Shown here: one piece after another, positions 10,003 to 19,169 of the stretch
Layout: each line of letters begins with the position of its first letter
Numbering within the stretch: the stretch's first letter is position 1
Assembly: GCA_024103215.1 (NCBI GenBank)
Contig: JAGFIY010000067.1
Span: 1-64,000, forward strand
Direction: 5' to 3'
Length of the DNA stretch: 64,000 nucleotides
DNA from: Melioribacteraceae bacterium
Lineage (GTDB): Bacteria; Bacteroidota; Ignavibacteria; Ignavibacteriales; Melioribacteraceae
The notes under the pieces: generated by a model
Databases searched by the model: none
What the model saw: only the letters and a program-made list of their open reading frames with translations
What the model was told of the DNA's origin: nothing
Program-made: the position numbers and the translations under genes

Positions 10003-10743
10003 TTAAAAAGCTAAGAATCCTAAATATACACCTGTTTGAACAAAAAATGAATTGCCGGATAAATTATTCGGCACATTTTTTAATTCGATCTCATTTGCGT
10101 ATTCCCAATCCTCCCCCAAAGTAAATTGATAACCCCCTCCGGCTCTGAACGAGAGAAATCTGTTTATGGGAACATCTAAGTTTATTGTGGGACTGATAGT
10201 ATAATAATTATTTTCGATTAAATAAGTCTTTTTGCTTTCAGAGGGAGAATTTAAGTAATCATTCCAGACATCATCCCAATCGATTGATCCGCTGTTCTGA
10301 AAAACATTTATTTCAATGTTTCCTCTGCCGAGAATTGCTCCCACTGAGAGATTCACATTTTTAACAAACGGCAGAGTATATTCTATGCTTACGCCCCACC
10401 CGCCAATTGAGTACTCTGCTTCCCTAGTCGCAAAATCAAGCACATTTTCAACAGAGGACGAACCACCGAAACTCATTGCACCGATTCGTAAATTCTCGAT
10501 AAACAATACATAAGCATAGCCGCTCACTCCAAGAGCGAACACCCCACTCTTGCTTATTTCTCCCAACTCAAGCAGATTCAGCTTTGAATTGAGTTCGTCA
10601 ACATTAGGAAACATCCAAACGGGTGAGAAACCAAACGCTGCACCGAACTTCCCTATCTGAGCGCTTCTGCTTGACTGTGCTTGGACATCAAAACAGAGCA
10701 AAATAGCGAGAATCACAAAAATGCTTAAAGAGTTTTTCATCAT
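10003..10743 (-). CDS. exported protein of unknown function, likely outer-membrane barrel
   Basis: 246 residues that I do not recognise as a named family. A signal peptide (residues 1-22, ending 'DVQAQ') is followed by alternating short hydrophobic and polar stretches rich in glycine and aromatics. The C-terminus ends in phenylalanine ('YLGFLAF'), both typical of small outer-membrane beta-barrels in Bacteroidota relatives. It lies between ftsZ and rmlB on the same strand. A 179-base gap separates it from ftsZ, so it probably has its own promoter. No link to division or polysaccharide export can be shown from the sequence. Confidence 0.6.
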   Translation of the reverse strand: MMKNSLSIFVILAILLCFDVQAQSSRSAQIGKFGAAFGFSPVWMFPNVDELNSKLNLLELGEISKSGVFALGVSGYAYVLFIENLRIGAMSFGGSSSVENVLDFATREAEYSIGGWGVSIEYTLPFVKNVNLSVGAILGRGNIEINVFQNSGSIDWDDVWNDYLNSPSESKKTYLIENNYYTISPTINLDVPINRFLSFRAGGGYQFTLGEDWEYANEIELKNVPNNLSGNSFFVQTGVYLGFLAF

Positions 10744-10922
10744 AAATCTTTCAGGGGAAAAAATTAGCTAAACGAATTGTAATAATAATCAATTTTACTT
10801 ATTTGAGAAAATTTCGGCAGGTCAATTTTTTATATCATATGAATTAAGAAGAGACCGGACAAATGCCAATCATTGTCACCACAACAAGGAGACATAAAAT
10901 CCGGCCTCAACAGGAAAATGAA

Positions 10923-12194
10923 TTAATCCATCATCATACTTAGGAAAGACGAGCTGTCTTCGTCCCTCCAATCTTTTTCATCTTTTTTCGGCTTATGTTC
11001 TTCTTTACTGCTTTTAAGTTTATCGAACTTGAAACCACCTTTTTCTAAACCCGAAGAATCTTTCATAAAGTTGCCGGTACCTCTTACACGGTGAATAGTG
11101 GGAATATCGAGAATATTTCTGTCATTAAAATCCTCTTCATTAAATGCATAACCACCGTAAATCGGTTCTTCGATTTCCTGCTCTTCATCGACTTCAACTT
11201 GCTTAGCGGTTCTTTTTGATTTTGCATCATAGGAACTGAATCCGGTTGCAATTACTGTGTAAGAAACATATTCGTTCATGTCTTCTTTGTTTACCCAACC
11301 AAAGATAATATTTACTTCTTCGCCGGCAGCTTCATAAATTATTTTGTTGCCTTCTTGAATTTCCTGCATAGTTAGGTCGTTTGATCCGGTTACATTTAGA
11401 AGAATGTTTTTTGCTCCTTTAATATTAATACCTTCGAGCAGAGGAGATGAAATTGCTTTTTGAGCTGCTTCAATAGCGCGGTTTTCGCCGGAAGCAATTC
11501 CGCATCCCATAAGTGCTTCTCCGGACTCGTTCATTACCGAGCGAACATCGGCAAAGTCAACATTTATAATTCCGGTAATCGTAATAATATCAGCAATTCC
11601 TCTCGTAGCTTCGTAAAGAACTTCATTGGGTTTGTCGAATGCAGCGGAAGCAGAGACTTGTTTATCCAAAATGTTGAGCAGTCTTTCGTTAGGAATAACA
11701 ATCAAACTATCCACCGATCTCCTCAGTTCGTGGATTCCTTGTTCGGCATTCATCATTCTTTTTTTACCTTCCCACTTAAATGGTTTAGTAATTATACCTA
11801 CTACAAGCGAACCAAGGCTCTTCGCAATTCCCGCTACAAGCGGTGCTCCGCCAGTACCTGTTCCGCCGCCCATTCCGGCAGTGATGAACACCATATCACT
11901 TCCTTTAAGAACAGATTCAATTTTTTCCCTGTCCTCTTCCAAAGCTTTTCTACCAACGTTTGGATCGGCTCCGGCACCCAATCCGCGGGTAATATTCGTT
12001 CCAATTTGAATTTTGTGATGTGCGCTGCTGTTATGAAGGGCTTGTGAATCGGTATTTATTGCAACATATTCAACACCTTTTAAACCCTTCTTCATCATAC
12101 TTTCTATTGCATTACAGCCGCCGCCTCCAACGCCAACGACTCGAAGTTTAGCAGAATCGATCTGATCGCGATCAAGTGTACAGAATTTTGGCAT
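10923..12194 (-). CDS. ftsZ: cell division protein FtsZ
   Basis: 423 residues. This is the tubulin-like GTPase that forms the division ring. Visible marks are the N-terminal 'GVGGGGCNAIE' nucleotide loop, the tubulin signature 'GGGTGTGGAP' near residue 107 and the synergy-loop 'NVDFADVRSVM'. The conserved C-terminal tail peptide that normally contacts FtsA is recognisable as 'LDIPTIHR', but about 54 more residues follow it, charged and ending 'FLSMMMD', so it is not at the extreme end. It is the last gene of the dcw cluster, 26 bases after ftsA. Confidence 0.97.
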   Translation of the reverse strand: MPKFCTLDRDQIDSAKLRVVGVGGGGCNAIESMMKKGLKGVEYVAINTDSQALHNSSAHHKIQIGTNITRGLGAGADPNVGRKALEEDREKIESVLKGSDMVFITAGMGGGTGTGGAPLVAGIAKSLGSLVVGIITKPFKWEGKKRMMNAEQGIHELRRSVDSLIVIPNERLLNILDKQVSASAAFDKPNEVLYEATRGIADIITITGIINVDFADVRSVMNESGEALMGCGIASGENRAIEAAQKAISSPLLEGINIKGAKNILLNVTGSNDLTMQEIQEGNKIIYEAAGEEVNIIFGWVNKEDMNEYVSYTVIATGFSSYDAKSKRTAKQVEVDEEQEIEEPIYGGYAFNEEDFNDRNILDIPTIHRVRGTGNFMKDSSGLEKGGFKFDKLKSSKEEHKPKKDEKDWRDEDSSSFLSMMMD

Positions 12195-12220
12195 TTTAAT
12201 CCTCCTTGTTGTGGTATTTA

Positions 12221-13462
12221 TTATAATTCGTCAAATATCTCCTGTAATCTTCGGATAAAGTTCGAAAAAATATTTTTCTTCTTTTTTGAAGATTTATCCT
12301 TAATAATTGAATCAGATGCTGTTGAACCGGGAATACCTTTTATCAATCCTGCAACAGTTGCAAATTCCGGACTTCCGATTTCGTTCGATAATCCGCTTCC
12401 TAACTCCAACGGAACTCCGATTCTTGCCGGACATCCGAACACTTCCTCCGCAAGTTCAGTGCAGCCTTTCAGGAGCGAACCACCGCCGGTCAACACGACG
12501 CCGGCTTTAATTTTATTTTTTGTCCCGGAATTTCTTATATCGTTTTCAATAATCGTAAACAACTCACGCATCCGCACGCTAATAATCTGGGTTAAAAGCG
12601 AGATCGGAATTTTAATATTTCCTCTTGCTCCAACTCCTTTAATATAAATGTCCTCATCCTTAATTATCGCACTTTCCGTTGCATATCCGTATTCTTTTTT
12701 AAGCTTCTCCGCCTCTTCAGTTACAATTCCGAGAGTTTCACGAATATCTTTCGTAACTTGATTTCCCGCAACTCCGATTACTTTTGTGTGTACAATACTT
12801 TTTTCACTATATATTGCGACATCGGTTGTGCCGCCCCCTATATCTATCAGTACAACTCCAAGATCTTTTTCGCTTTCGTCGAGAACCGATAAAGATGAAG
12901 CAATCGGTTGAAGTATATATTCTCGAATTCTCAAACCGGCTCGTTCAACTGATTTTTTTATGTTCTGAATTGCCGGAATTGACGCAAGCACGACATGATT
13001 GACTGCTTCGAGTCTTGAACCGCACATACCAATCGGGTCTTCTATTCCACCTTGATGATCAATTATGTACTCTTCCGGAATAATGTGGAGAATTTGTCTA
13101 TCGGAGGGAATGCGGATTGTCTTTACATCTGTTTTTAATCTCTCAAGATCATCTGCTAAAATTTCATTATCCGGGTTGCTTATTGTTACATAGTTTCTGT
13201 GTCTTAAACTGGTGATATGTTCGCCGGCAACTCCAACATTCACTTCGTCAACCTCAACGCCGGCTCGGTTAATTGCGATGTCCAAAGCCTCTCTAATAGC
13301 CTCAGCTGTTTTTGCAATATTAGCTACAAGCCCTCTATTTAATCCTTCGGAAGGAGCAACACCAAAACCCAGGATATCAATTAAATCACCGTTTTTTTCT
13401 GCAATCACCGCACCGACTTTTGTCGTACCTAAATCTAATCCGGCTACAATATTCTTTTTCAT
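12221..13462 (-). CDS. ftsA: cell division protein FtsA
   Basis: 413 residues of the actin-like ATPase that tethers FtsZ to the membrane. The phosphate loops 'GLDLGTTKVG' (residues 9-18) and 'DIGGGTTDVAIY' and the adenosine motif 'VLTGGGSLLKG' are all present. The C-terminus ends in an amphipathic segment ('FSNFIRRLQEIF') that matches the membrane-targeting helix. Its ATG overlaps the ftsQ stop as ATGA, which suggests coupled translation. Confidence 0.96.
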   Translation of the reverse strand: MKKNIVAGLDLGTTKVGAVIAEKNGDLIDILGFGVAPSEGLNRGLVANIAKTAEAIREALDIAINRAGVEVDEVNVGVAGEHITSLRHRNYVTISNPDNEILADDLERLKTDVKTIRIPSDRQILHIIPEEYIIDHQGGIEDPIGMCGSRLEAVNHVVLASIPAIQNIKKSVERAGLRIREYILQPIASSLSVLDESEKDLGVVLIDIGGGTTDVAIYSEKSIVHTKVIGVAGNQVTKDIRETLGIVTEEAEKLKKEYGYATESAIIKDEDIYIKGVGARGNIKIPISLLTQIISVRMRELFTIIENDIRNSGTKNKIKAGVVLTGGGSLLKGCTELAEEVFGCPARIGVPLELGSGLSNEIGSPEFATVAGLIKGIPGSTASDSIIKDKSSKKKKNIFSNFIRRLQEIFDEL

Positions 13463-14232
13463 ATACTATTTTCCTCTTCGGATTCGTTCTGCATAAAGCC
13501 TAAATACATCAGTCCGTTGTATCTAAGATCAACATAATCGAGAACAAAGTTCAAGTTTTGTCCATCGGTTGTTTTCCAGAGAGTGTTGAAATAGATAACT
13601 TTTTCAATTTCATTCTGCCTCCCGATCACAACGGGAAAATTTATATCGGAAAAAGTAAGAATAATATCACCGCCGTTTCTTAAATCGATTTCCGATAGTT
13701 GATCGTAAAGTCCGGGACCTGCTAATTTCAGTGCTTCAATAATTTGAAATCCGGTAAATACATCATCATAATTTCTTAAATAATTTCCCGCAACAATTTT
13801 CCGCGGCAGCATCGGATTTGTTAAAACGGGATAATCAATTTGTTTAGTAAAAGGAACAATCGGCAGTAATTCAAATGATTCAGTGATTAAGAATTGTTCG
13901 GTTCCATCGTAAATTATTGCTTCGATCGATTTTTCTTCTATTCTAACCAAAACTTTATTGTTGCCGTCGTAACGAACTTCAGCTTTATTTATATAAGGAT
14001 GTTTTTCTATTCTGTCTTTTATCAGGGATAGCGTTAGTTCATCTTCGTCATTTTTATTTTTCAATTTTGCGAAGCGAAAATACTGGTCGCTGCTTAACAT
14101 CAAGTTACCTTCCAGTTCAATCACATCTATGTGATAACCTTTATCGGATTCAAGAGTGAAAGTTAAATAAACTAAAACTATCACGAATAATCCGAAGATG
14201 ACGTATCGAAATATGTTTGCTCTTTTTTTCAT
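13459..14232 (-). CDS. ftsQ: cell division protein FtsQ/DivIB
   Basis: 257 residues. There is a short basic cytoplasmic start, one membrane span (about residues 8-27), then a periplasmic POTRA-like domain beginning 'IDVIELEGN' and a FtsQ beta domain. FtsQ bridges early and late division proteins and binds FtsL/FtsB. Identity rests on topology, length and its position between murC and ftsA, with ATGA overlaps at both ends. Sequence conservation is naturally low in this family. Confidence 0.9.
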   Translation of the reverse strand: MKKRANIFRYVIFGLFVIVLVYLTFTLESDKGYHIDVIELEGNLMLSSDQYFRFAKLKNKNDEDELTLSLIKDRIEKHPYINKAEVRYDGNNKVLVRIEEKSIEAIIYDGTEQFLITESFELLPIVPFTKQIDYPVLTNPMLPRKIVAGNYLRNYDDVFTGFQIIEALKLAGPGLYDQLSEIDLRNGGDIILTFSDINFPVVIGRQNEIEKVIYFNTLWKTTDGQNLNFVLDYVDLRYNGLMYLGFMQNESEEENSI

Positions 14233-15602
14233 TTTTTCAATTCTTCAACAAACTTTTCGCCGTATTTCCAAATGTCCCCCGCACCAAGAGTTACAATAAT
14301 ATCTCCTTCTTTGCTCAATTTTTTCAACAGTGCGGGAATTTTTGTTTTATCCGGTTCATAATGAACATTTTTGTGTCCGTAACTTTTCGCAACATCTGTG
14401 ATAAGTTTTCCATTAACTCCTTCAATCGGTTCTTCTCTTGCAGGATAAACATCAGTGCAGATAAATAAATCCGAGTTAAGAAACGATCTGCCAAACTCTT
14501 GATAGAAATCCCGTGTACGTGAGTATAGATGCGGCTGAAAAACTGCAACTAATCTTCTCTTCCATCCTCCCCTTATCGCGGCAAGAGTTGCATTAATTTC
14601 GGTTGGATGGTGAGCGTAATCGTCAATAACCATCAGTTCATTATCATACTTAGTTTCGAATCTCCTATAAACTCCGGCAAAAGATTCAATTGCTTCTTTA
14701 ATAATTTTAAAATCTATTCCAATCTGCATTGCAATAGAAACTGCAACGAGCGAATTTTTTATCATATGAAGACCTGGAACATTCAATTTTATTTGGCCGA
14801 GTTCCTGTCCAAAATAAATTACCGAATAGGTGTTTGAATGTTCAGAAAAACTTATATCAACTGCTCTTACATCCGCTTGATTTGTTATTCCGTATGTTAC
14901 AATTTTTCTTGGGATTTCGGGAATAATTTCCTGAAGCGCCGGCTCATCAAGACAAAGGACAGCAAATCCAAAGAACGGTACTTTGTTTGCAAACTCGATG
15001 AAAGCTGATTTAATATCATCCAAATCATTATAGATATCGAGATGTTCTTTTTCCAAATTAGTTATTACTGCTATGCTTGGAGTAAGTTTTAAAAATGATC
15101 TGTCAAATTCATCGGCTTCAACAACTATATATTCGCCTTTTCCCAGCCGCGCGTTTGTTCCTCCTAAACCGCTTAATTTTCCTCCGACAATAATTGTCGG
15201 ATCAATACCGGCTTTGGTTAAAACCAAACCAACCATGGAGGTAGTAGTAGTTTTACCATGCGTTCCGGCAATTGCGATGCCGTACTTCATGCGCATCGTT
15301 TCGGCAAGCATTTCGCTTCTTTTTATGACAGGAATCTTCAAATCCATTGCGGCTTTAACTTCAGGGTTCTTCAAATTAACAGCAGAAGAATAAACAAGCA
15401 CATCAACATCCTTTAGATTCTCCGGTGAATGTCCTTCATAAATTTCCATTCCAAGATCACTTAAACGATTTGTTACTTCGGATAAAGCGATATCGCTTCC
15501 CGAGACTTTAAAACCCCGGCTCCATAATATCTCGGCCAAACCGCTCATCCCGATACCACCGATTCCAACAAAGTGAACTTTTTTAATAAATGTTTCAATC
15601 AT
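14229..15602 (-). CDS. murC: UDP-N-acetylmuramate--L-alanine ligase
   Basis: 457 residues, three-domain Mur ligase. The N-terminal UDP-binding motif 'VGIGGIGMSGLAE', the ATP loop 'GTHGKTTTTSM' near residue 112, the 'NLEKEHLDIY' metal and substrate region and 'DDYAHHPTEI' near residue 345 are all intact. It adds the first amino acid, L-alanine, to UDP-MurNAc in the cytoplasm. murB and ddl, which often follow murC in other dcw clusters, are absent here. Confidence 0.97.
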   Translation of the reverse strand: MIETFIKKVHFVGIGGIGMSGLAEILWSRGFKVSGSDIALSEVTNRLSDLGMEIYEGHSPENLKDVDVLVYSSAVNLKNPEVKAAMDLKIPVIKRSEMLAETMRMKYGIAIAGTHGKTTTTSMVGLVLTKAGIDPTIIVGGKLSGLGGTNARLGKGEYIVVEADEFDRSFLKLTPSIAVITNLEKEHLDIYNDLDDIKSAFIEFANKVPFFGFAVLCLDEPALQEIIPEIPRKIVTYGITNQADVRAVDISFSEHSNTYSVIYFGQELGQIKLNVPGLHMIKNSLVAVSIAMQIGIDFKIIKEAIESFAGVYRRFETKYDNELMVIDDYAHHPTEINATLAAIRGGWKRRLVAVFQPHLYSRTRDFYQEFGRSFLNSDLFICTDVYPAREEPIEGVNGKLITDVAKSYGHKNVHYEPDKTKIPALLKKLSKEGDIIVTLGAGDIWKYGEKFVEELKK

Positions 15603-15605
15603 AAT

Positions 15606-16712
15606 TTAATTAATCGCCTCGGCTAATTTTATAACGTTATCGGCAATAATATTAACCGCATCCAAATTTGAGAATTCTCTTATTTTCGAAGAATAACTTT
15701 CAAGCAATTCTTCATCATTTATGATTTTTAAAACGACATTCAGCAAGTCATCATTAACTTTTGAATCATCAATCAAAACAGCGGCGTCGTTATCGCAAAT
15801 TGATTTCGCATTCAAGTATTGGTGATTTGCCGCAACATTTTGTGAAGGCACAAAAATCGTGGGAATTCCCAATGCTGCAACCTCGGCAATTGTTGTCGCG
15901 CCTGCACGGCAAACTGCCAGATCACATGCCGAATATGCCGCGGACATATCGTCAATAAATGCAGAAACTTTTATCCTTCCGTTTGAAAAGGATTTATATT
16001 TTTGATAGTAATTAGCACCGCATTGCCAAATAATCTGAATTCCCTTACGCAGATATTCGTCAATGTTGTTCCCTAGTGCTTTGTTTATCGAAGCTGAACC
16101 TAGACTTCCTCCAAGAACAAGGAGTGTTTTTCTTTCTATATCCAATTTAAGTTTTTTTCTAGCTTCTTTTTTATCAATCTTTTTAAGACTAATCCTGACC
16201 GGATTTCCTGTTAATTTTAACTTATCCTTTTCTCTAAAGTATTTTTCGGATTCCTTAAAACTGATATGAATTTCATCAGCCTTCTTTTCCAGAAACCGAT
16301 TTGTGATTCCTGGATAACTGTTTTGTTCGAGTAGAACAATTTTACTTCCGAGCAGTGAAGAAGCCCAAATTACGGGTCCGGAAACATAGGCACCGGTTCC
16401 CAACGCAACACGCGGTTTGAATTTTGCATTTATGACTATTGACTGCATCACCGAGACAACTACCTTTAAGGGAAGTAGTATATTTTTCATCGTTAGTTTT
16501 CTAGAAAATCCGGCTATCCAAATCGACTTAAATTCAAATCCATTTTCAGGAACTACTCGCGATTCAATTTTATTTTTTGTGCCAACAAATAATATTTCAG
16601 ATTCCGGTTTTAAACTTTTCAATTTTTGCGCAACAGCAATAGCCGGATAAATGTGTCCTCCGGTTCCGCCCCCCGCAAACAAAAATCGATATTTGTTAAA
16701 CTGTTTGGTCAT
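15606..16712 (-). CDS. murG: UDP-GlcNAc--lipid I GlcNAc transferase
   Basis: 368 residues of a GT-B fold enzyme that converts lipid I to lipid II on the inner face of the membrane. The N-terminal glycine loop 'FAGGGTGGHIYPA', the second loop 'VLGGSLGSASIN' and the UDP-GlcNAc site 'CRAGATTIAEVAALGIP' are clear. The 5' end overlaps the end of ftsW by 17 bases and murC follows after three bases. Confidence 0.97.
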   Translation of the reverse strand: MTKQFNKYRFLFAGGGTGGHIYPAIAVAQKLKSLKPESEILFVGTKNKIESRVVPENGFEFKSIWIAGFSRKLTMKNILLPLKVVVSVMQSIVINAKFKPRVALGTGAYVSGPVIWASSLLGSKIVLLEQNSYPGITNRFLEKKADEIHISFKESEKYFREKDKLKLTGNPVRISLKKIDKKEARKKLKLDIERKTLLVLGGSLGSASINKALGNNIDEYLRKGIQIIWQCGANYYQKYKSFSNGRIKVSAFIDDMSAAYSACDLAVCRAGATTIAEVAALGIPTIFVPSQNVAANHQYLNAKSICDNDAAVLIDDSKVNDDLLNVVLKIINDEELLESYSSKIREFSNLDAVNIIADNVIKLAEAIN

Positions 16713-17820
16713 TTACTCTAACCAAAGTTATATCCTTCCGTTTTTGATTTTCAATTCCGATGTTGATAATAATGCCGACAGAGATTGCAAACAGAATAAT
16801 CGATGTTCCGCCAAAGCTGATGAACGGAAGTGTAATTCCTGTAGTTGGGAACAAACCAGTCACGACCGCAGCATTTATAAAAGCACTCAACACAATGTTT
16901 ACCGAGAACGCGAATGCGAGCAGTTGACCAAATTTATCTTTTGCTTTTTTTGCCACAATTAATCCAATTAAAAAAATTGATAAATAAGCAAATAAAACAA
17001 GAACGGTTCCTATAAAACCTATCTCTTCACCAACGATTGAAAAAATAAAATCGCCGTAAGCTTCGGGAAGGAAAAAATCACTTTGTCTGCTTTGCCCGAT
17101 TCCTACACCAAACAATCCGCCGCTTCCCAAACCTATCTTTGCCTGCAGCACTTGAATGTTGATTTCGCCGCCCTTTGTAAATCCTTTTACGAAATCAAAA
17201 ATTCTTTCCCTCGAATGAGAGAACAACATCATAACACTTCCTGCACTTACAATGCCGGTAAACATTATTGATGCTAAATGTTTAATTCTTGCTCCGCCAA
17301 CAAAAAGTAAAATAAATGAAAGCATAACAATTATAAGACTCGTGCTTACATTTGGTTGGAGCATTACCAAAAATGCAACAAGACCTATCCAGACCAACAA
17401 ATAAAAAAGTCCGTTTTTGAAATCTTGAATATGTTCGCCTTTCTTTTCAATAAGAACTGCTAAGTGTGTCAAAAGCACAAACTTTGCAAGCGAAGACGGC
17501 TGAAATTGAAGAAAGCCTAAATCAATCCATCTTTTTGCCCCTTTAATCTCGGGAGCGAAAAAGAATGTAAGAATTAGTATAAAAATAACAATCACCATTG
17601 CAATTTTGCTGTAATCTCTGTAGTGTTTGTACGGAATTAGCGAGAAAAGTATCATTGCACCCACCGCGATAAGCACTTTCCAAATATGAGACTGAAACAT
17701 CGTATAAATGCTATCAGTTTTAGACGCACTGAATGTCCCGCTCGCGGAAAATACCATTGCTGCGCCTATGATCATCAATACAACAACAATTACAGCTAAT
17801 GATCTTACAACTATTTTCAT
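16696..17820 (-). CDS. ftsW: SEDS-family septal peptidoglycan glycosyltransferase FtsW
   Basis: 374 residues, about ten membrane spans, with the SEDS landmarks 'GAKRWIDLGFLQFQPSSLAK' around residue 94 and the C-terminal 'GITLPFISFGGTS'. FtsW polymerises lipid II at the septum together with the transpeptidase FtsI encoded in the same cluster. RodA is the close relative, but the position between murD and murG identifies FtsW. Its start overlaps the murD stop (ATGA). Confidence 0.95.
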   Translation of the reverse strand: MKIVVRSLAVIVVVLMIIGAAMVFSASGTFSASKTDSIYTMFQSHIWKVLIAVGAMILFSLIPYKHYRDYSKIAMVIVIFILILTFFFAPEIKGAKRWIDLGFLQFQPSSLAKFVLLTHLAVLIEKKGEHIQDFKNGLFYLLVWIGLVAFLVMLQPNVSTSLIIVMLSFILLFVGGARIKHLASIMFTGIVSAGSVMMLFSHSRERIFDFVKGFTKGGEINIQVLQAKIGLGSGGLFGVGIGQSRQSDFFLPEAYGDFIFSIVGEEIGFIGTVLVLFAYLSIFLIGLIVAKKAKDKFGQLLAFAFSVNIVLSAFINAAVVTGLFPTTGITLPFISFGGTSIILFAISVGIIINIGIENQKRKDITLVRVNDQTV

Positions 17821-19169
17821 ACAACCATCTCGTTTACTGCTTCTTTAAATTTTCTTCCCCGGTCTTCGTAATTTTCGAACATATCAAAACTTGCACAAGC
17901 CGGCGAAAGCAAAACAACTTCGCCCGGGTGTGCTTCTTTCCGTGCAAGTTTGATAGCTTCTTTTAAACTTCTAACCTTTCTAACGTTTACAAATGATTCG
18001 AAGTGTTTCTTTATCTTATCGGATGAAGATCCAATTGCATAAATTTTCTTTACAATCCTTTGGACTTGGTTATCAATTTTTGTGTAATCGTTTCCTTTAT
18101 CTTTTCCTCCCAATATCAAGTAAACAGCTTCATCAAAACTTTCAAGGGCATACCAAACAGCATCAACATTTGTCGCTTTCGAATCGTTTATGTAATCAAC
18201 TCCTTCGATTTCAGCAACAAATTCGAGCCTGTGCTCAACCGGTTCAAATGTTGAAAGCGCATTTTTAATCGCTTCGTTCGGGAGATTAATCAGTTTGAAA
18301 ACATTCAGAACCGAAAGAACGTTTGAGAGATTATGTTTCCCTCTGAGAATTACATCGTTTTTTCCACAGACTACTTCCTCACCATCCTCGTTTTTGAAGC
18401 ACAAATTCTGCCCTCGTAAAAATGTTCCTCTTTCTACTTCTGAATTTGTTGAGAAAGAATATTTTGCGGCTCTGCAGTTTAAATCTTGCTGGGCAATTAT
18501 TGGATCGTCATAATTTATAATCGCGTAATCTGCCTCGTTTTGGTTTTCAAAAATTCTGAATTTCGATAAAACGTAATTTTCAAGTTTGTTATCGTACCTA
18601 TCCAAATGATCCGGAGTGATATTTAGCAAAACAGCAAAATTTGGTTTGAATTTTTCGATAAAGTCCAGTTGAAAACTAGATACTTCGAGAACAACAAAAT
18701 CAAGCTCATCAACTTCCAGAGCAATATCAGAAAATGCCAAACCGATATTACCTGCAGCATAACTTTTTACACCGCAGCTTTTCAACGTATAAGCCGCTAG
18801 CGATGTCGTCGTTGTTTTGCCGTTAGTCCCAGTAATTGCAATAATTTTTCCTTTACAGAAATTATATGCAAATTCAATTTCGCTTATGATTTTTTTATCT
18901 GCTTTCATCAGCTTGAGAACAACGTTCGAATCACTTGGGACTCCAGGACTTAACACAGCAAAATCGCAGTTTAAGATTTGATCCGAATGAGATCCGAGTT
19001 CAAATTTTATTTCTTCTTTTTCGAGAAGTTTACATCTTTCACTAATCTTGTCGCTAACCGAGAAATCACTCACGAACGGGACAGCTCCCATTTTTTTTGC
19101 GAGAAGTGCTGCAGCTATTCCGCTTCTTTCAGCCCCGATGATTGTAATATTTTTTCCTTTGATCTCCAT
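17817..19169 (-). CDS. murD: UDP-MurNAc-L-alanine--D-glutamate ligase
   Basis: 450 residues, Mur ligase fold. The ATP loop 'GTNGKTTTTSL' (about residues 113-123), 'NITPDHLDRY' and the C-terminal 'LLSPACASFDMFENYEDRG' substrate motif are present. It adds D-glutamate as the second residue of the stem peptide. The start shares one base with the mraY stop (TAATG), part of the unbroken translational coupling across the cluster. Confidence 0.97.
   Translation of the reverse strand: MEIKGKNITIIGAERSGIAAALLAKKMGAVPFVSDFSVSDKISERCKLLEKEEIKFELGSHSDQILNCDFAVLSPGVPSDSNVVLKLMKADKKIISEIEFAYNFCKGKIIAITGTNGKTTTTSLAAYTLKSCGVKSYAAGNIGLAFSDIALEVDELDFVVLEVSSFQLDFIEKFKPNFAVLLNITPDHLDRYDNKLENYVLSKFRIFENQNEADYAIINYDDPIIAQQDLNCRAAKYSFSTNSEVERGTFLRGQNLCFKNEDGEEVVCGKNDVILRGKHNLSNVLSVLNVFKLINLPNEAIKNALSTFEPVEHRLEFVAEIEGVDYINDSKATNVDAVWYALESFDEAVYLILGGKDKGNDYTKIDNQVQRIVKKIYAIGSSSDKIKKHFESFVNVRKVRSLKEAIKLARKEAHPGEVVLLSPACASFDMFENYEDRGRKFKEAVNEMVV

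Noticed and set aside
10840-10920. Inverted GAGGCCGGA/TCCGGTCTC pair after ftsZ
   Set aside because: The arms are imperfect, about 37 bases apart and lack a T-run, so I cannot support a terminator or riboswitch.
11460-12047. Long plus-strand open frames inside ftsZ
   Set aside because: They lie antisense to a well-conserved gene with intact motifs and have no family signal or ribosome binding site of their own.
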